Shown here in pieces: positions 44,812 to 54,111 of a stretch of 64,000 nt of DNA (its first letter is position 1; each line of letters starts with the position of its first letter). A model generated the notes under the pieces. The model saw only the letters and a program-made list of their open reading frames with translations, was not told the DNA's origin and did no database searches. Source of the stretch: Polynucleobacter wuianus (GTDB lineage Bacteria; Pseudomonadota; Gammaproteobacteria; Burkholderiales; Burkholderiaceae); assembly GCF_001659725.1 (NCBI RefSeq), contig NZ_CP015922.1:1922001-1986000 (forward strand), read 5' to 3'. The translations under genes were made by a program, and so were the position numbers.

Positions 44812-46508
44812 CTTGGTAGTTGCTTCTTCTCTTTTAACTCTTCGTTGTATTGTTTTTGCATCTCTCTGAGACGAGCATCAATTGTTGAGCCTTGATAAAA
44901 GTCAGAGCCAGCTGCAGATCTAGCAATTCTCATCTGCTCAAGCGCAGAAGGCCATGCGCCCTCTAGAGCATACTTTTCACCCAGCGCGTAGTGACGCATT
45001 GGAATATTATTTGCCTGGTCATAGGCTTTTGAAAGCAGGCTCCACCAAATCACTTCATTTGGCTGAGCCTTGGTACGCGCCTTAAGCCAAGCAATCGCCT
45101 CATTTGTTCTACCTAGCTTCAATTCTGCACTCACCATGGCTACGGCTGCCGCATAAGATTGTGGATAAGCTCTAAGGGCTGATTGAGCAATTTGCAAAGC
45201 CTCTTCATTTTTTCCCTTGGCAAGAGCTAGCTCGGATGCCATGATGTCCAAGGAAAGACTTTGCCGTTGCCCTGACGAAGCAGTCGCACTATATTTTTGT
45301 GCTAAATTACGCGCCTGTTGTAAATTAGTCTCCGCAGCATCAATCTTGCCTTGTCTTTGTGCAATCAGCGCCAAACCATAAAAGCCTTCCATTTGCTTAC
45401 CAATTGGAGCTTGCTTGCTAAGACTTTCAAATACATTCTTGAGGTCATAAAGACCGCTTGATGTGCCCGCCTGCTCCATGCGTGCCCGGGCTTTAATAAA
45501 ATAAAATTCAGATGTAGCGGGAACGTTATGTTGAGATACGCTACGAACACGATCCTGCATATCGGCGATACGGTCCGTTGTTAGTGGGTGAGACCGAACA
45601 TAGGTTGGAACTCCTTTATCCATAATTCCAGTGATTTTTTGTAAACGCTGGAAAAAGTCTGGAGCACCATTTACGTCATAGCCACTAGCATTTAAGATTT
45701 GAAAGCCGATACGATCAGCCTCACGCTCCGCATCTCTCGAATATGAAAGTTGATTATTAATGGCTGCAGCTTGGCCGCCCTGCATAAGTCCGCCCGCAGC
45801 CTGAGGATTACGAGACATCGCCAATGCACCCAACACCATGCCTGCCAGAGCAATCATAGTGTTAGTTGCCTGCCTATCCATTTGACGAGCTAAATGACGT
45901 TGTAAAACGTGACCCGTTTCATGACCCATAACTGATGCCACTTCAGAATCAGTTTCGGCATCGACAATCAAGCCAGTATGAAATCCAATAAAACCGCCCG
46001 GTAACGCGAACGCATTGATACTGCTATCTTTAACTGCGAATACTTCAAAGTTATAGGCGCCACTACCCTGCTCGTTTGCGCCGCCAAGCTGCAATTTTTT
46101 TGCAGTCTGAATCAAGCGTCGCTCCATTTGATTCAGGTAGTCATACAGCGGCAAGTCATTTGAATAGTCGGCATCAGGCCGAATCTCTCGCATGATGAGC
46201 TCACCATACTTACGCTCATCTATGCGACTTAAAGCATCACCACCTGGATCACCCATATCCGGCAAGATAATGTTTGGCTGACTTTGGAGGGTATTGCGTG
46301 TTGGCGCATTAGCAGGACGAGCATCGGGAGACTGCATGGCTCGACCAATATTCTGAATAGCGGCCGAGTTGCCCTCTACAGAAACATCACCTACAGAAGG
46401 CGCAGCATTCGTAACGTCAACCCCAGAAATCTCCAAGGACAGCACTAGCAAAAATGCCAAACTACGCCTAAATATTGATGTTTGGTTAGATGTCTTTATG
46501 TCTTGCAT
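44808..46508 (-). CDS. M48-family metalloprotease with TPR repeats (BepA-like)
   Basis: A 566-residue exported protein with an N-terminal hydrophobic signal ([17 protein letters not shown]). The zinc motif HETGH lies in [18 protein letters not shown], and the third ligand is likely in [13 protein letters not shown]. The C-terminal half is a set of tetratricopeptide-like helices ([20 protein letters not shown] and so on). This is the layout of BepA/YfgC, a periplasmic protease-chaperone for outer-membrane protein assembly. It starts 23 bases from moaC on the opposite strand. Confidence 0.9.
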   Translation of the reverse strand: MQDIKTSNQTSIFRRSLAFLLVLSLEISGVDVTNAAPSVGDVSVEGNSAAIQNIGRAMQSPDARPANAPTRNTLQSQPNIILPDMGDPGGDALSRIDERKYGELIMREIRPDADYSNDLPLYDYLNQMERRLIQTAKKLQLGGANEQGSGAYNFEVFAVKDSSINAFALPGGFIGFHTGLIVDAETDSEVASVMGHETGHVLQRHLARQMDRQATNTMIALAGMVLGALAMSRNPQAAGGLMQGGQAAAINNQLSYSRDAEREADRIGFQILNASGYDVNGAPDFFQRLQKITGIMDKGVPTYVRSHPLTTDRIADMQDRVRSVSQHNVPATSEFYFIKARARMEQAGTSSGLYDLKNVFESLSKQAPIGKQMEGFYGLALIAQRQGKIDAAETNLQQARNLAQKYSATASSGQRQSLSLDIMASELALAKGKNEEALQIAQSALRAYPQSYAAAVAMVSAELKLGRTNEAIAWLKARTKAQPNEVIWWSLLSKAYDQANNIPMRHYALGEKYALEGAWPSALEQMRIARSAAGSDFYQGSTIDARLREMQKQYNEELKEKKQLPS

Positions 46509-46531
46509 CCCTATATGGTAAAACTTATCCC

Positions 46532-47005
46532 ATGAACAAACTAACTCATTTTGATGCCAGCGGCCAAGCCCACATGGTCAATGTTGGTGATAAGCCCAAC
46601 ACCCACCGCATAGCCATTGCAACAGGCAGAATTACGATGCTTCCCGAAACCTTCAAAATGGTTGAATCCGGCACCCATAAAAAGGGTGATGTTTTAGGAA
46701 TTGCCCGTATTGCGGGTATTCAGGCATCCAAAAGGACGGCAGATCTTATCCCTCTCTGCCACCCCTTGGCACTGACGCACGTAAGCCTCGAATTTGCGCT
46801 TGATCCAATAACTAGCAGCATCACTTGCCAAGTGAAAGCAGAAACCACCGGCCCGACTGGCGTTGAAATGGAAGCCCTCACTGCAGTCCAAGTTGCCCTG
46901 CTCACAATTTATGACATGTGCAAAGCAGTAGACCGTGGCATGGTGATGGGAGATGTGAAGCTTCTTGAGAAGAGTGGTGGTAAGAGTGGGGAGTGGAAGG
47001 CTTAA
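46532..47005 (+). CDS. moaC: Cyclic pyranopterin monophosphate synthase
   Basis: A 157-residue enzyme of molybdenum cofactor synthesis that works after MoaA. Motifs include [34 protein letters not shown] and [18 protein letters not shown], with the C-terminal KSGGKSGEW. The start at ATG 46532 fits the family; the open frame from 46490 overlaps the divergent protease promoter. No other Mo cofactor gene is in the window. Confidence 0.95.
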   Translation: MNKLTHFDASGQAHMVNVGDKPNTHRIAIATGRITMLPETFKMVESGTHKKGDVLGIARIAGIQASKRTADLIPLCHPLALTHVSLEFALDPITSSITCQVKAETTGPTGVEMEALTAVQVALLTIYDMCKAVDRGMVMGDVKLLEKSGGKSGEWKA

Positions 47006-47032
47006 AAAAATAAGCCATCCTAAGATGGCTTA
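47004..47032 (-). terminator. Terminator after the pilin gene
   Basis: TAAGCCATC and GATGGCTTA pair around CTAA; on the minus strand the stem is followed by seven T's. It lies 27 bases after the pilin stop and right at the end of moaC, so it may also stall moaC transcripts. Confidence 0.75.
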
Positions 47033-47058
47033 TAAATTAGAAAAAGCACCTATTCTTT

Positions 47059-47559
47059 TTACTTACTAATTCTGCACTCCGAAGGCAGCAACTGAGAAAT
47101 GAGATTTGTCTCAGTAGACCGGCATGACCAACCGCCAGCCCATGTTGCCCCTTCAGGTTTTGATAAATCAATAGGCTTTGGAGAGTTTGCATCAGGCTCA
47201 TTCGTTGGCACTAGGTGCAATGTATTTTTCCCTTCAGGTGCAACGCTCACCTGATAATCGATGGCGATTGCTCCAGATGGAGTCACTTCAATCAATTTAA
47301 CACTACGTGTTGGCGTGAAAGTAAATGATCCGCTTGTTGCCTCATCCATCGGTACCGTACCCCTACTCGCAAATGCTTCTGTCACTGCCAGCTTTGCACT
47401 AGAAGACAAATTCATACCCTCTACAACGCGACTTCGTGCGATGTAGTCCTGGTATTGGGGCACTGCTACTGCAACCAAAATGCCAATAATGGCGACCACA
47501 ACCATAACTTCGATTAGTGTAAATCCAGCTTCTTGATAATCTTTATTTGTATCCTGCAT
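47059..47559 (-). CDS. Type IV pilin (PilA-like)
   Basis: A 166-residue prepilin. The short leader ends in Gly before FTLIEVMVVVAIIGILVAVAVPQYQ, the standard PilD cleavage and methylation site with Glu at +5. The mature part has the N-terminal helix and a C-terminal cysteine pair (WSCRSTE and LPSECRIS) that would form the D-loop. It is a monocistronic gene flanked by terminators. Whether it is the main twitching pilin or a minor or competence pilin cannot be told. Confidence 0.9.
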   Translation of the reverse strand: MQDTNKDYQEAGFTLIEVMVVVAIIGILVAVAVPQYQDYIARSRVVEGMNLSSSAKLAVTEAFASRGTVPMDEATSGSFTFTPTRSVKLIEVTPSGAIAIDYQVSVAPEGKNTLHLVPTNEPDANSPKPIDLSKPEGATWAGGWSCRSTETNLISQLLPSECRISK

Positions 47560-47631
47560 ATCTTTTGGCTCCTGAGGTGAAATGCCTCATCATCCAGTCT
47601 ATACCTCTTAAACTCAAGGCAGACACAAATA

Positions 47632-47661
47632 AAAAAGCCAGCTTTTTGAGCCGGCTTTTTC
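47632..47661. terminator. Terminator after the TerC-family gene
   Basis: AAAAAGCC and GGCTTTTT form the stem, extended inward by GC/GC past one mismatch, with T-runs on both strands. It lies 20 bases after the terC-like stop, between it and the pilin gene. Confidence 0.85.
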
Positions 47662-47680
47662 TGATCTTTGGCTAAGAAAG

Positions 47681-48385
47681 TTACGCTTCTTTAGCTGTGT
47701 TCTTTTTCTTAAGATAAGTACCCAGCAGGATCACAATCGCAACCCCAATGCCTTCAAAGATCATATGTGCATCTTCAAAAGCAGCCTGCATAGATTCCTT
47801 AATTGCTGGGTCTTCTACCAACATACCACCTGCCAACAACCCTAATAAGCCGGCGCCAAGAGTGATAATGACCGGAAAGCGATCCATTACCTTCAGAAGC
47901 ATAGTGCTACCAAAAATAATTAAAGGAATAGATAGGCCAAGACCAATAATTAACAGGGCCAAACGAGTTTCTTCTGGACCTTTTTGCGCGGCAGCAGCAA
48001 CAGCCAATACGTTGTCTAGGCTCATCACCAAATCTGCAACTAAGATTGTGCGGATCGCACCCCAGATATTGGAGTGACCGTGCATTTCTTCTTCTTCGCC
48101 ACTATCAGCCAATAGTTGAACGCCGATATAGAGTAGCAAAATAGCGCCAATGATCTTGAGGTAAGGTAAGGTTAGCAATTGAACGGCAGTAACTGTGAGC
48201 ACGACACGTAAAACGATTGCAGCCGCACTACCCCAAAAGATGGCTTTTTTCTGTTGATGGGACGGCAGATTCCGTGATGCTAAGGCAATCACAACGGCGT
48301 TATCACCAGATAACAAAATGTTCGCAACGATAATGGAAAGAAGTGCAGCCCAAAATGCTGGCCCAGAAAATGCTGAAAAATCCAT
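47681..48385 (-). CDS. TerC-family membrane protein (YjbE type)
   Basis: A 234-residue protein with about seven membrane helices. The acidic membrane motifs IIVANILLSGDNAVVIALA and LVADLVMSLDNVLAVAA, each with the Asp-Asn pair of TerC proteins, are clear. Members of the family export manganese or protect against metal stress. No Mn riboswitch (yybP-ykoY) can fit in the roughly 50 bases before it. It lies downstream of the sucCD terminator. Confidence 0.88.
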   Translation of the reverse strand: MDFSAFSGPAFWAALLSIIVANILLSGDNAVVIALASRNLPSHQQKKAIFWGSAAAIVLRVVLTVTAVQLLTLPYLKIIGAILLLYIGVQLLADSGEEEEMHGHSNIWGAIRTILVADLVMSLDNVLAVAAAAQKGPEETRLALLIIGLGLSIPLIIFGSTMLLKVMDRFPVIITLGAGLLGLLAGGMLVEDPAIKESMQAAFEDAHMIFEGIGVAIVILLGTYLKKKNTAKEA

Positions 48386-48437
48386 GTTGTCTCCCTACTT
48401 TTTTGTTTTAACTACTTTTTTAATGACTGCGCACTAC

Positions 48438-48471
48438 AAAAAAGGATGCTGATCATCAGCATCCTTTTTTT
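48438..48471 (-). terminator. Terminator of the sucCD operon
   Basis: A near-perfect palindrome, AAAAAAGGATGCTGAT and its complement around one base, with T-runs on both sides. It begins 8 bases beyond the sucD stop. Confidence 0.9.
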
Positions 48472-48478
48472 ATGCTAA

Positions 48479-49372
48479 TTACAGCATAGCTTTCAACAGA
48501 GTGGCCATTTCAGATGGATTCTTTGTGACTTTGAAGCCACATTCTTCCATCACAGCAAGTTTGGCATCTGCAGTATCAGCACCACCGGAAATCAATGCGC
48601 CGGCATGACCCATACGTTTACCAGGAGGCGCTGTAACACCAGCAATAAAGCCAACCACAGGTTTTTTCATATTGTCTTTGCACCAGCGAGCCGCTTCAGC
48701 CTCATCTGGACCGCCAATTTCACCGATCATGATGACAGCATCAGTTTCTGGGTCTTCGTTGAACATGCGCATCACATCGATATGCTTCAGACCGTTAATT
48801 GGGTCACCACCAATACCAACTGCAGTAGATTGACCCAAACCGATTGCTGTCAATTGACCAACCGCTTCGTATGTCAAAGTACCGGAACGACTGACAACCC
48901 CAATACGGCCTTTCTTGTGAATATGGCCTGGCATGATGCCAATCTTAATTTCATCAGGAGTAATGATTCCAGGGCAATTAGGTCCCAGCAACAAGGTCTT
49001 CTTACCGCCTTTAGCTTCTTTTGCCTTCATCTTGTTACGTACTTCAAGCATGTCACGCACTGGAATGCCTTCGGTAATACAAATCACAAAATCCAAGTCA
49101 GCTTCAACAGCTTCCCAGATCGCAGCAGCGGCACCAGGAGGCGGAACATAGATGACAGAAGTAGTTGCGCCAGTTTGCTGGGCAGCCTCTTTAACAGTCG
49201 CATAAATCGGAATATTAAAAATAGACTCACCAGCTTTTTTAGGATTTACGCCAGCAACGAAACAATTTTTACCGTTTGCGTATTCCTGACATTTTTCAGT
49301 ATGGAACTGACCGGTCTTACCAGTAATACCTTGAGTAATGACCTTGGTGTTTTTATTGATCAAAATAGACAT
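48479..49372 (-). CDS. sucD: Succinyl-CoA ligase subunit alpha
   Basis: A 297-residue CoA-binding subunit of the citric acid cycle enzyme that makes ATP or GTP from succinyl-CoA. Motifs: [18 protein letters not shown] at the CoA site, [14 protein letters not shown], and the phosphohistidine region [13 protein letters not shown]. It lies 15 bases after sucC. Confidence 0.96.
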   Translation of the reverse strand: MSILINKNTKVITQGITGKTGQFHTEKCQEYANGKNCFVAGVNPKKAGESIFNIPIYATVKEAAQQTGATTSVIYVPPPGAAAAIWEAVEADLDFVICITEGIPVRDMLEVRNKMKAKEAKGGKKTLLLGPNCPGIITPDEIKIGIMPGHIHKKGRIGVVSRSGTLTYEAVGQLTAIGLGQSTAVGIGGDPINGLKHIDVMRMFNEDPETDAVIMIGEIGGPDEAEAARWCKDNMKKPVVGFIAGVTAPPGKRMGHAGALISGGADTADAKLAVMEECGFKVTKNPSEMATLLKAML

Positions 49373-49387
49373 ATTGAAATTCCTGGA

Positions 49388-50557
49388 TTATTTGTTTTTG
49401 GCAACAGCAGTAACTACCTTAGTAGCAGCTTCAGCCATTGAATCGGCGCTAATGATTGGCAAACCTGAGTCGGCAAGAATCTTCTTACCTAGCTCTTCGT
49501 TTGTACCCTTCATACGCACAACCAAAGGTACTGTGAGGTTAACTGCCTTACATGCAGTAACAACACCGTCAGCGATAACATCACAACGCATAATGCCGCC
49601 AAAGATGTTGACCAAAATGGCTTCAACACTCTTGTTCTTGAGCATGATCTTGAATGCTTCAGTAACCTTCTCTGCTGTAGCGCCACCGCCAACGTCTAAG
49701 AAGTTTGCAGGTTCGCCGCCGAACAACTTAATAGTGTCCATTGTTGCCATCGCCAAACCGGCACCATTCACTAAACAACCAATGTTGCCATCTAAAGAGA
49801 TGTAAGCAAGGTCAAATTTAGAAGCTTCAATTTCAGCAGCATCTTCTTCATCGATATCGCGGTAAGCAACAATTTCTGGATGACGGAACAAAGCGTTTGG
49901 ATCAAAGTTGAACTTCGCATCCAAAGCCTTGATCTTGCCGTTACCTTCAAGAATCAATGGGTTGATTTCGACTAATGAAGCATCAGTATCCCAGTATGTC
50001 TTGTAAAGGTTTTTAAATACGTCGCGAGCCATTGGAATAGAGGCTTCAGGAACACCAATACCTTTAGCAACAATGTCGCAGTCTGCATCTGTTAAACCAA
50101 TCAATGGATCAACAAATACTTTGATAATTTTTTCTGGATGAGATTCTGCAACTTCTTCGATATCCATACCGCCTTCGCTAGAAGCCATGATCACATTCTT
50201 CTGTGTTCCACGGTCTGTAACGATACTGAAGTAGTACTCTTTTTTGATATCTGCGCCATCTTCAATTAAGAGGCGATTGACTTTTTGACCCTCTGGTCCT
50301 GTTTGATGTGTCTTGAGTTGCATACCCAAGATTTCTGAAGCATATTTCTTCACGTCGTCCATGCTTCTTGCCAATTTGACGCCGCCGCCTTTACCACGAC
50401 CACCAGCATGAATCTGCGCTTTTACAACCCATACTGGGCCACCAAGCTTTTCAGCAGCTTTCACCGCCTCATCAACACTAAATGCAGGAATGCCGTTTGG
50501 AACAGGCACATTAAATTGGCGCAGAAGTTCTTTGCCTTGGTACTCGTGAATTTTCAT
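49388..50557 (-). CDS. sucC: Succinyl-CoA ligase subunit beta
   Basis: A 389-residue ATP-grasp subunit. It starts [20 protein letters not shown] and has [16 protein letters not shown], the metal site VEINPLI, and the C-terminal [12 protein letters not shown] power-helix region. First gene of sucCD; a 188-base gap separates it from recX and must hold its promoter, though I could not fix the boxes. Confidence 0.96.
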   Translation of the reverse strand: MKIHEYQGKELLRQFNVPVPNGIPAFSVDEAVKAAEKLGGPVWVVKAQIHAGGRGKGGGVKLARSMDDVKKYASEILGMQLKTHQTGPEGQKVNRLLIEDGADIKKEYYFSIVTDRGTQKNVIMASSEGGMDIEEVAESHPEKIIKVFVDPLIGLTDADCDIVAKGIGVPEASIPMARDVFKNLYKTYWDTDASLVEINPLILEGNGKIKALDAKFNFDPNALFRHPEIVAYRDIDEEDAAEIEASKFDLAYISLDGNIGCLVNGAGLAMATMDTIKLFGGEPANFLDVGGGATAEKVTEAFKIMLKNKSVEAILVNIFGGIMRCDVIADGVVTACKAVNLTVPLVVRMKGTNEELGKKILADSGLPIISADSMAEAATKVVTAVAKNK

Positions 50558-50745
50558 AATTACTCCGAAACGGTATCTTTTTTAGCAAGCAATGAGGATT
50601 AGTTAAACCGATGTTGCCTTGATCCCATACTTACTCTGGATATAGCTAAATTAGCTAAATTTGAATAAATGCGAACGGCTTGACCGACTTCCTAAGTCTA
50701 TCATGTTGCAATGCCGCAAATGGCCTTTCGAGATCCGTAATTGCC

Positions 50746-51264
50746 CTAATCCGGGCTTTGGCCACCGATGATCCTAGAGACTACATCTGAGCTAAAACCT
50801 TTAGAGGCCAAGAAACGATACTGTCTTGCGCGCTCTTTTTGGTCGAGGGCTCTCTGACTATATTTTCTTGACCATAGATCATAAGCCCGCTGAAATTCAG
50901 TCTCTTTGAGGGCGCCAAGAAGCTTGGCAGATTGCTTGGAATCAACTCCCGCTCTTTCTAACTCATCCGCTATTTTACGAGTGCCATACCGTTCACTCCG
51001 CCGGCGCACCAAAGCTTCAGCAAATCGCTCGTCTGAGAGCCAGCCCCGTGCCTCAAAATCATCTAATACAGCCTCAATACTGAGAGCGGTAGCCTGCGGA
51101 GTTTTATCTAGCTGCTCAGCCCCAAGCTTTGCCCATCTAGCCTCTGATTCGACCAACTTGGTAGCCAAAGTCTTACGACTATATTCTCTGAGTGATAAAA
51201 GACGCAAAGCCCGAGCTTTGAGACTCGGGCTTTGTTTTGGTTTTTTCCTACCTAATTCTGACAT
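50746..51264 (-). CDS. recX: Regulatory protein RecX
   Basis: A 172-residue inhibitor of RecA filaments. The repeats of three-helix units typical of RecX are visible: ARALRLLSLREYSRKTLATKL at the N-terminus, FEARGWLSDERFAEALVRRRSERYGTRKIADELERAG, and RQYRFLASKGFSSDVVSRIIG at the end. It starts 17 bases after recA. I choose ATG 51264 over TTG 51276. A terminator-like hairpin lies within its first 25 codons (separate entry). Confidence 0.92.
   Translation of the reverse strand: MSELGRKKPKQSPSLKARALRLLSLREYSRKTLATKLVESEARWAKLGAEQLDKTPQATALSIEAVLDDFEARGWLSDERFAEALVRRRSERYGTRKIADELERAGVDSKQSAKLLGALKETEFQRAYDLWSRKYSQRALDQKERARQYRFLASKGFSSDVVSRIIGGQSPD
51205..51234 (-). terminator. Terminator-like hairpin inside the start of recX
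   Basis: CAAAGCCCGAG and CTCGGGCTTTG form a perfect 11-bp stem around an 8-base loop, 30 bases into recX. On the minus strand it is followed by CGTCTTTTA, a weak U-tract. It could attenuate transcription between recA and recX so that RecX stays scarce. Confidence 0.55.
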
Positions 51265-51281
51265 TGAATTATTCAACCGGG

Positions 51282-52373
51282 TTATTCGACTTCCTCTTCT
51301 TCGCTCAAGACATCAGTCACAACTGCAGAGCCGACTTTGACGCCTAGCTTCTCGCGAATTTTAGCTTCGATATCTTTAGCAATCGCTGGATTCTCTTTCA
51401 AGAAGTCACGCACGTTATCCTTGCCTTGACCAATGCGGTCGCCGTTATAGCTATACCAAGAGCCTGACTTTTCAACGATATCGGCCTCAACACCCATATC
51501 AATAATCTCGCCTTCTCTTGAAATACCAGCACCATACATGATGTCAAAAATCGCCTCGCGGAATGGTGGAGAAACTTTGTTCTTCACAACCTTCACACGA
51601 GTTTCGTTACCAACTACCTCATCGCCTTTTTTGATGCTACCAATGCGGCGAATATCTAAACGCATAGAAGCGTAGAACTTGAGTGCGTTACCGCCAGTGG
51701 TTGTCTCTGGAGAACCAAACATCACACCAATCTTCATGCGGATTTGGTTAATAAAGATCACGGTGGTGTTTGTGCGTTTAATGGCGCCAGTCAATTTACG
51801 CAAGGCTTGGCTCATCAAGCGAGCCTGCAAACCTGGTAATGAATCGCCCATATCACCTTCAATCTCAGCCTTTGGAACCAATGCGGCAACAGAGTCAATG
51901 ACGATGAGATCAATAGAACCGGAGCGCACTAAAGCATCAGCAATCTCTAAAGCTTGCTCGCCAGTGTCTGGTTGAGAAATCAATAAATTATTTACATCAA
52001 CACCAAGGCGTGATGCGTACTGAACATCTAACGCATGCTCAGCATCGATGAATGCACAAGTGCCACCAAGCTTTTGCATTTCTGCAATAGCGTGCAAAGT
52101 TAATGTTGTTTTACCGGATGATTCTGGGCCATAGATTTCAATGACACGACCACGTGCCAGACCACCAACTCCCAAGGCAATATCTAAACCCAGTGAGCCA
52201 CTCGATACCACTTGAATGTCTTGACTGATCTCAGCATCGCCCAATCTCATGATTGAGCCCTTACCAAATTGCTTTTCGATTTGCGCTAAGGCTGCTGTTA
52301 GTGCTTTTTGTTTGTCTCCGCTCATTCCCTCAAATTCTGAGGAGGCTGATTTTCTTTTGTCATCCAAGGCCAT
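51282..52373 (-). CDS. recA: Recombinase RecA
   Basis: A 363-residue strand-exchange protein and SOS co-protease. The P-loop is [23 protein letters not shown], the L1 stretch [22 protein letters not shown] and the L2 region [21 protein letters not shown] follow; the acidic tail ends SEEEEVE. A LexA box lies 72 bases upstream of its start. Confidence 0.98.
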   Translation of the reverse strand: MALDDKRKSASSEFEGMSGDKQKALTAALAQIEKQFGKGSIMRLGDAEISQDIQVVSSGSLGLDIALGVGGLARGRVIEIYGPESSGKTTLTLHAIAEMQKLGGTCAFIDAEHALDVQYASRLGVDVNNLLISQPDTGEQALEIADALVRSGSIDLIVIDSVAALVPKAEIEGDMGDSLPGLQARLMSQALRKLTGAIKRTNTTVIFINQIRMKIGVMFGSPETTTGGNALKFYASMRLDIRRIGSIKKGDEVVGNETRVKVVKNKVSPPFREAIFDIMYGAGISREGEIIDMGVEADIVEKSGSWYSYNGDRIGQGKDNVRDFLKENPAIAKDIEAKIREKLGVKVGSAVVTDVLSEEEEVE

Positions 52374-52444
52374 TTTTTATTCCCTTTTCGCTTTGTATTG
52401 GGCATTTTCCCGAAGTTTTATCTACTGTTTCACAACTTAGGAGT

Positions 52445-52464
52445 TACTGTATATAAAAACAGTA
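52445..52464. promoter_or_regulatory. LexA box (SOS operator) of recA
   Basis: CTGTATATAAAAACAG, flanked by TA on both sides, matches the consensus CTGT-N8-ACAG exactly and is palindromic at its ends. It lies upstream of recA on the minus strand in the promoter region. Confidence 0.93.
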
Positions 52465-52492
52465 TTCTTTGCAAGCGACTTTTCAAAGGAAT

Positions 52493-53026
52493 TTACGGAT
52501 TTTTGACTAGTCCCTTTTCGAGAGGCGTCTGATCCCAATAGAAAAAGAGGGGTATAGCCACTGCCCAAACGATCCCAACAAGGATAAAACCGATAGTCTG
52601 ACCTCCAGGACCCCAGCTTCCGGCCCCCATCCGAATACCCGCCTCATAAGACATTGGGCCACAAATCCCCCCCAATATGGCCCCCAAAACTGGTCTGCCA
52701 CGTAGCCAAGACAAAGAGCCATTGATGGTTGTAGCTACCAAAAGCCAAAGAGCCCACATCCAAACTGGAGAGAGGTAGCTTGAAGGCCAAGAATCCTGAA
52801 AGTCCAGATAACCCAAATGTACGATGACGGTATCCGCCAAGATTCCATAAATAAGAGCCCTGATCAGCAGATGAAGCGACTCTTTAGGCTCGTCTAGGCG
52901 CCATATATGGAAGGCTATATAGGCTAAAGTTGCTAGAACGGCCCAGAATACTTGCTTGTTAGCCGCGCCCAATACGCAGGCAAACCAACCAAGCTGGAAA
53001 AAAACAAAGTTCCAAAATTTAGCCAT
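52493..53026 (-). CDS. DUF2878-like membrane protein
   Basis: A 177-residue protein with about five or six hydrophobic helices and few charged residues. The pattern NFVFFQLGWFACVLGAANK, GILADTVIVHLGYLDF and GGICGPMSYEAGIRMGAG resembles the DUF2878 family of inner-membrane proteins, for which no function is known. It lies between the tRNA terminator and the recA control region, apparently with its own promoter. Confidence 0.75.
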   Translation of the reverse strand: MAKFWNFVFFQLGWFACVLGAANKQVFWAVLATLAYIAFHIWRLDEPKESLHLLIRALIYGILADTVIVHLGYLDFQDSWPSSYLSPVWMWALWLLVATTINGSLSWLRGRPVLGAILGGICGPMSYEAGIRMGAGSWGPGGQTIGFILVGIVWAVAIPLFFYWDQTPLEKGLVKNP

Positions 53027-53051
53027 ATCGAAGGATTCTACTTAGCCTAAG

Positions 53052-53083
53052 AAAAAGGCCACTGCCGGTGGGCAATGGCCTTT
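53052..53083 (-). terminator. Terminator of the tRNA-Met gene
   Basis: AAAGGCCATTGCC and GGCAGTGGCCTTT pair around CACC (one G-T pair), followed on the minus strand by T's. It begins 6 bases beyond the CCA end of the tRNA. Confidence 0.85.
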
Positions 53084-53088
53084 GTATT

Positions 53089-53165
53089 TGGTGGCGAATC
53101 AGGGATTTGAACCCCGGACCTGCGGATTATGATTCCGTCGCTCTAACCAGCTGAGCTAATTCGCC
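53089..53165 (-). tRNA. tRNA-Met (CAT anticodon)
   Basis: On the minus strand a full cloverleaf: acceptor GGCGAAT with ATTCGCC, D-arm GCTCAGCTGGTTAGAGC, anticodon loop ATCATAA with anticodon CAT, T-arm with GGTTCAAATCC and an encoded CCA end. Length 77 bases. CAT can mean elongator Met, initiator or lysidine-modified Ile; the first acceptor pair is normal, so it is not an initiator. Elongator Met is the most likely reading; Ile2 is not ruled out. The accessory island begins upstream of this gene. Confidence 0.92.
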
Positions 53166-53174
53166 GAACTCGCT

Positions 53175-53203
53175 ATTTTAGCGTAATTAAGTGGTGCTGT
53201 CTA
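53175..53203 (-). promoter_or_regulatory. Promoter of the tRNA-Met gene
   Basis: On the minus strand TAGACA (53203-53198) and TAAAAT (53180-53175) are 17 bases apart and end 9 bases before the mature tRNA. The tRNA therefore keeps its own promoter, which puts the island border beyond about 53,205. A small palindrome CGCTATTTTAGCG (53171-53183) overlaps the -10 box. Confidence 0.65.
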
Positions 53204-53322
53204 AATGTAATGAACTGTAGCGCCCGTGCCTACTTGCTTAACCGTAAAACAGTGCGGTGTTCTACCGTGTTTTTAGGTTGCTAACCCTGTAAATGTAGCT
53301 AAATGGGGGTGGATGCTGATTA

Positions 53323-53343
53323 AGCGTAAAAATAATTGACGCT
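53323..53343. repeat. Island palindrome, copy 1 (AGCGT-N11-ACGCT)
   Basis: AGCGT and ACGCT flank an AT-rich 11-base centre (AAAAATAATTG). The reverse complement of copy 4 (60920-60940) differs from it at only two centre positions. It lies in the otherwise empty stretch between the tRNA promoter and the heptapeptide-repeat gene. Function unknown; an operator or protein-binding site is inferred. Confidence 0.6.
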
Positions 53344-53349
53344 GTAAAA

Positions 53350-53374
53350 GCATAGCCAACCATTCTTGCTATGC
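53350..53374. repeat. Inverted repeat GCATAGC-N11-GCTATGC
   Basis: A perfect 7-bp inverted repeat, also with an 11-base spacer, six bases after island palindrome copy 1. It has no T-run. The rest of 53,205-53,522 shows nothing else that I can name. Confidence 0.5.
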
Positions 53375-53522
53375 CTCTCATCCCCTCATTCACAAAATTA
53401 AAAATACATATGAAAATCGCCAAAAACCCCTGCTTTTTGCTTCAAATCACATATTTTTGAAGTTGCTTTCAAAACTCAACCAAAGAGGTTTAGGATTAAA
53501 AATCATAATGAAAGGGCTTGAT

Positions 53523-53832
53523 ATGAAACTTGGAGTGTTTTTAATGCTGTGTTTTTCCACCCTTGCTTATGGGCAGTATGGGCAATCTCTTAATCCAAAC
53601 AATAGTCCTCTTAACCCACTGAATAGCGAGCTTAATCCCAACAATAGCTCGCTTAACCCCCTCAACAGCCCTCTAAACCCAAACAACAGCCCTCTAAACC
53701 CAAGCTCTACAAATGGCGTTTATGACAACACTGGGAATCGCATAGGGTATGAAGTAAAAGCCCCCAACTGGCGTCACCAATTACTTTGATAACAAAGGGA
53801 ATCGAACTGGCTATAGTCCCGCGCAAAGATAG
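53523..53832 (+). pseudogene. Secreted heptapeptide-repeat protein, frameshifted in a C-tract
   Basis: From ATG 53523 (preceded by AAAGGG six bases upstream) the frame encodes a signal peptide (MKLGVFLMLCFSTLAYG), then six copies of a seven-residue unit (x-L-N-P-N/L-N-S), then NGVYDNTGNRIGYEV. The frame then breaks at the five C's of 53761-53765 and ends at 53789. Removing one C lets it read through GVTNYFDNKGNRTGYSPAQR to TAG 53830-53832, which repeats the preceding DNTGNRIGY unit, so the longer frame was surely the original. The break could be a real mutation, slippage or a sequencing error. Function unknown; the family looks like small exported repeat proteins. The track's upstream start at 53457 lacks support. 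Confidence 0.65.
53589..53711 (+). repeat. Six tandem 21-bp units coding the heptapeptide repeat
   Basis: Five full units of 21 bases and one of 18 encode LNPNNSP, LNPLNSE, LNPNNSS, LNPLNSP, LNPNNSP and LNPSST. Third codon positions vary between units, so the protein repeat is under selection or old, not a fresh DNA duplication. Confidence 0.85.
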
Positions 53833-53901
53833 TGGGGGTGTTAGATTAAAACTGGTGGGGGTTAGGTTCTGCGTGGCGTTTGAAAACTGCGCTACAAATT
53901 T

Positions 53902-54084
53902 TTAGTGAGTAGCTTTGAAAATCTGTTGCTGTGCTTTAGCTACAGTCTGTCTATCTTTCTCAGCCTTATAAGCCTGCTTAGCATTCTCTTTGTTGCGCTT
54001 TAAGCTATACAAACGATATTGCTGTGGGTTCATTGGCTTGACAGGTTTAATACTGGGGGTGTGGGCAAATTCGTAAAAGCGCAT
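53902..54084 (-). CDS. Small basic hypothetical protein
   Basis: A 60-residue protein, rich in Lys, Gln and Ala, with a likely long helix in its second half (RNKENAKQAYKAEKDRQTVAKAQQQ). I do not recognise it with confidence. Context supports it: same strand as the 48-residue gene and integrase, 27 bases behind, with GGGGT before the ATG. It could be a random frame. Confidence 0.45.
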   Translation of the reverse strand: MRFYEFAHTPSIKPVKPMNPQQYRLYSLKRNKENAKQAYKAEKDRQTVAKAQQQIFKATH

Positions 54085-54111
54085 ACAAGTATTTACCCCA
54101 CCGCCTTCAAC

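Noticed and set aside
48386..48437. Manganese riboswitch before the TerC-family gene
   Set aside because: Only about 50 bases separate the gene from the sucCD terminator, too short for a yybP-ykoY element.
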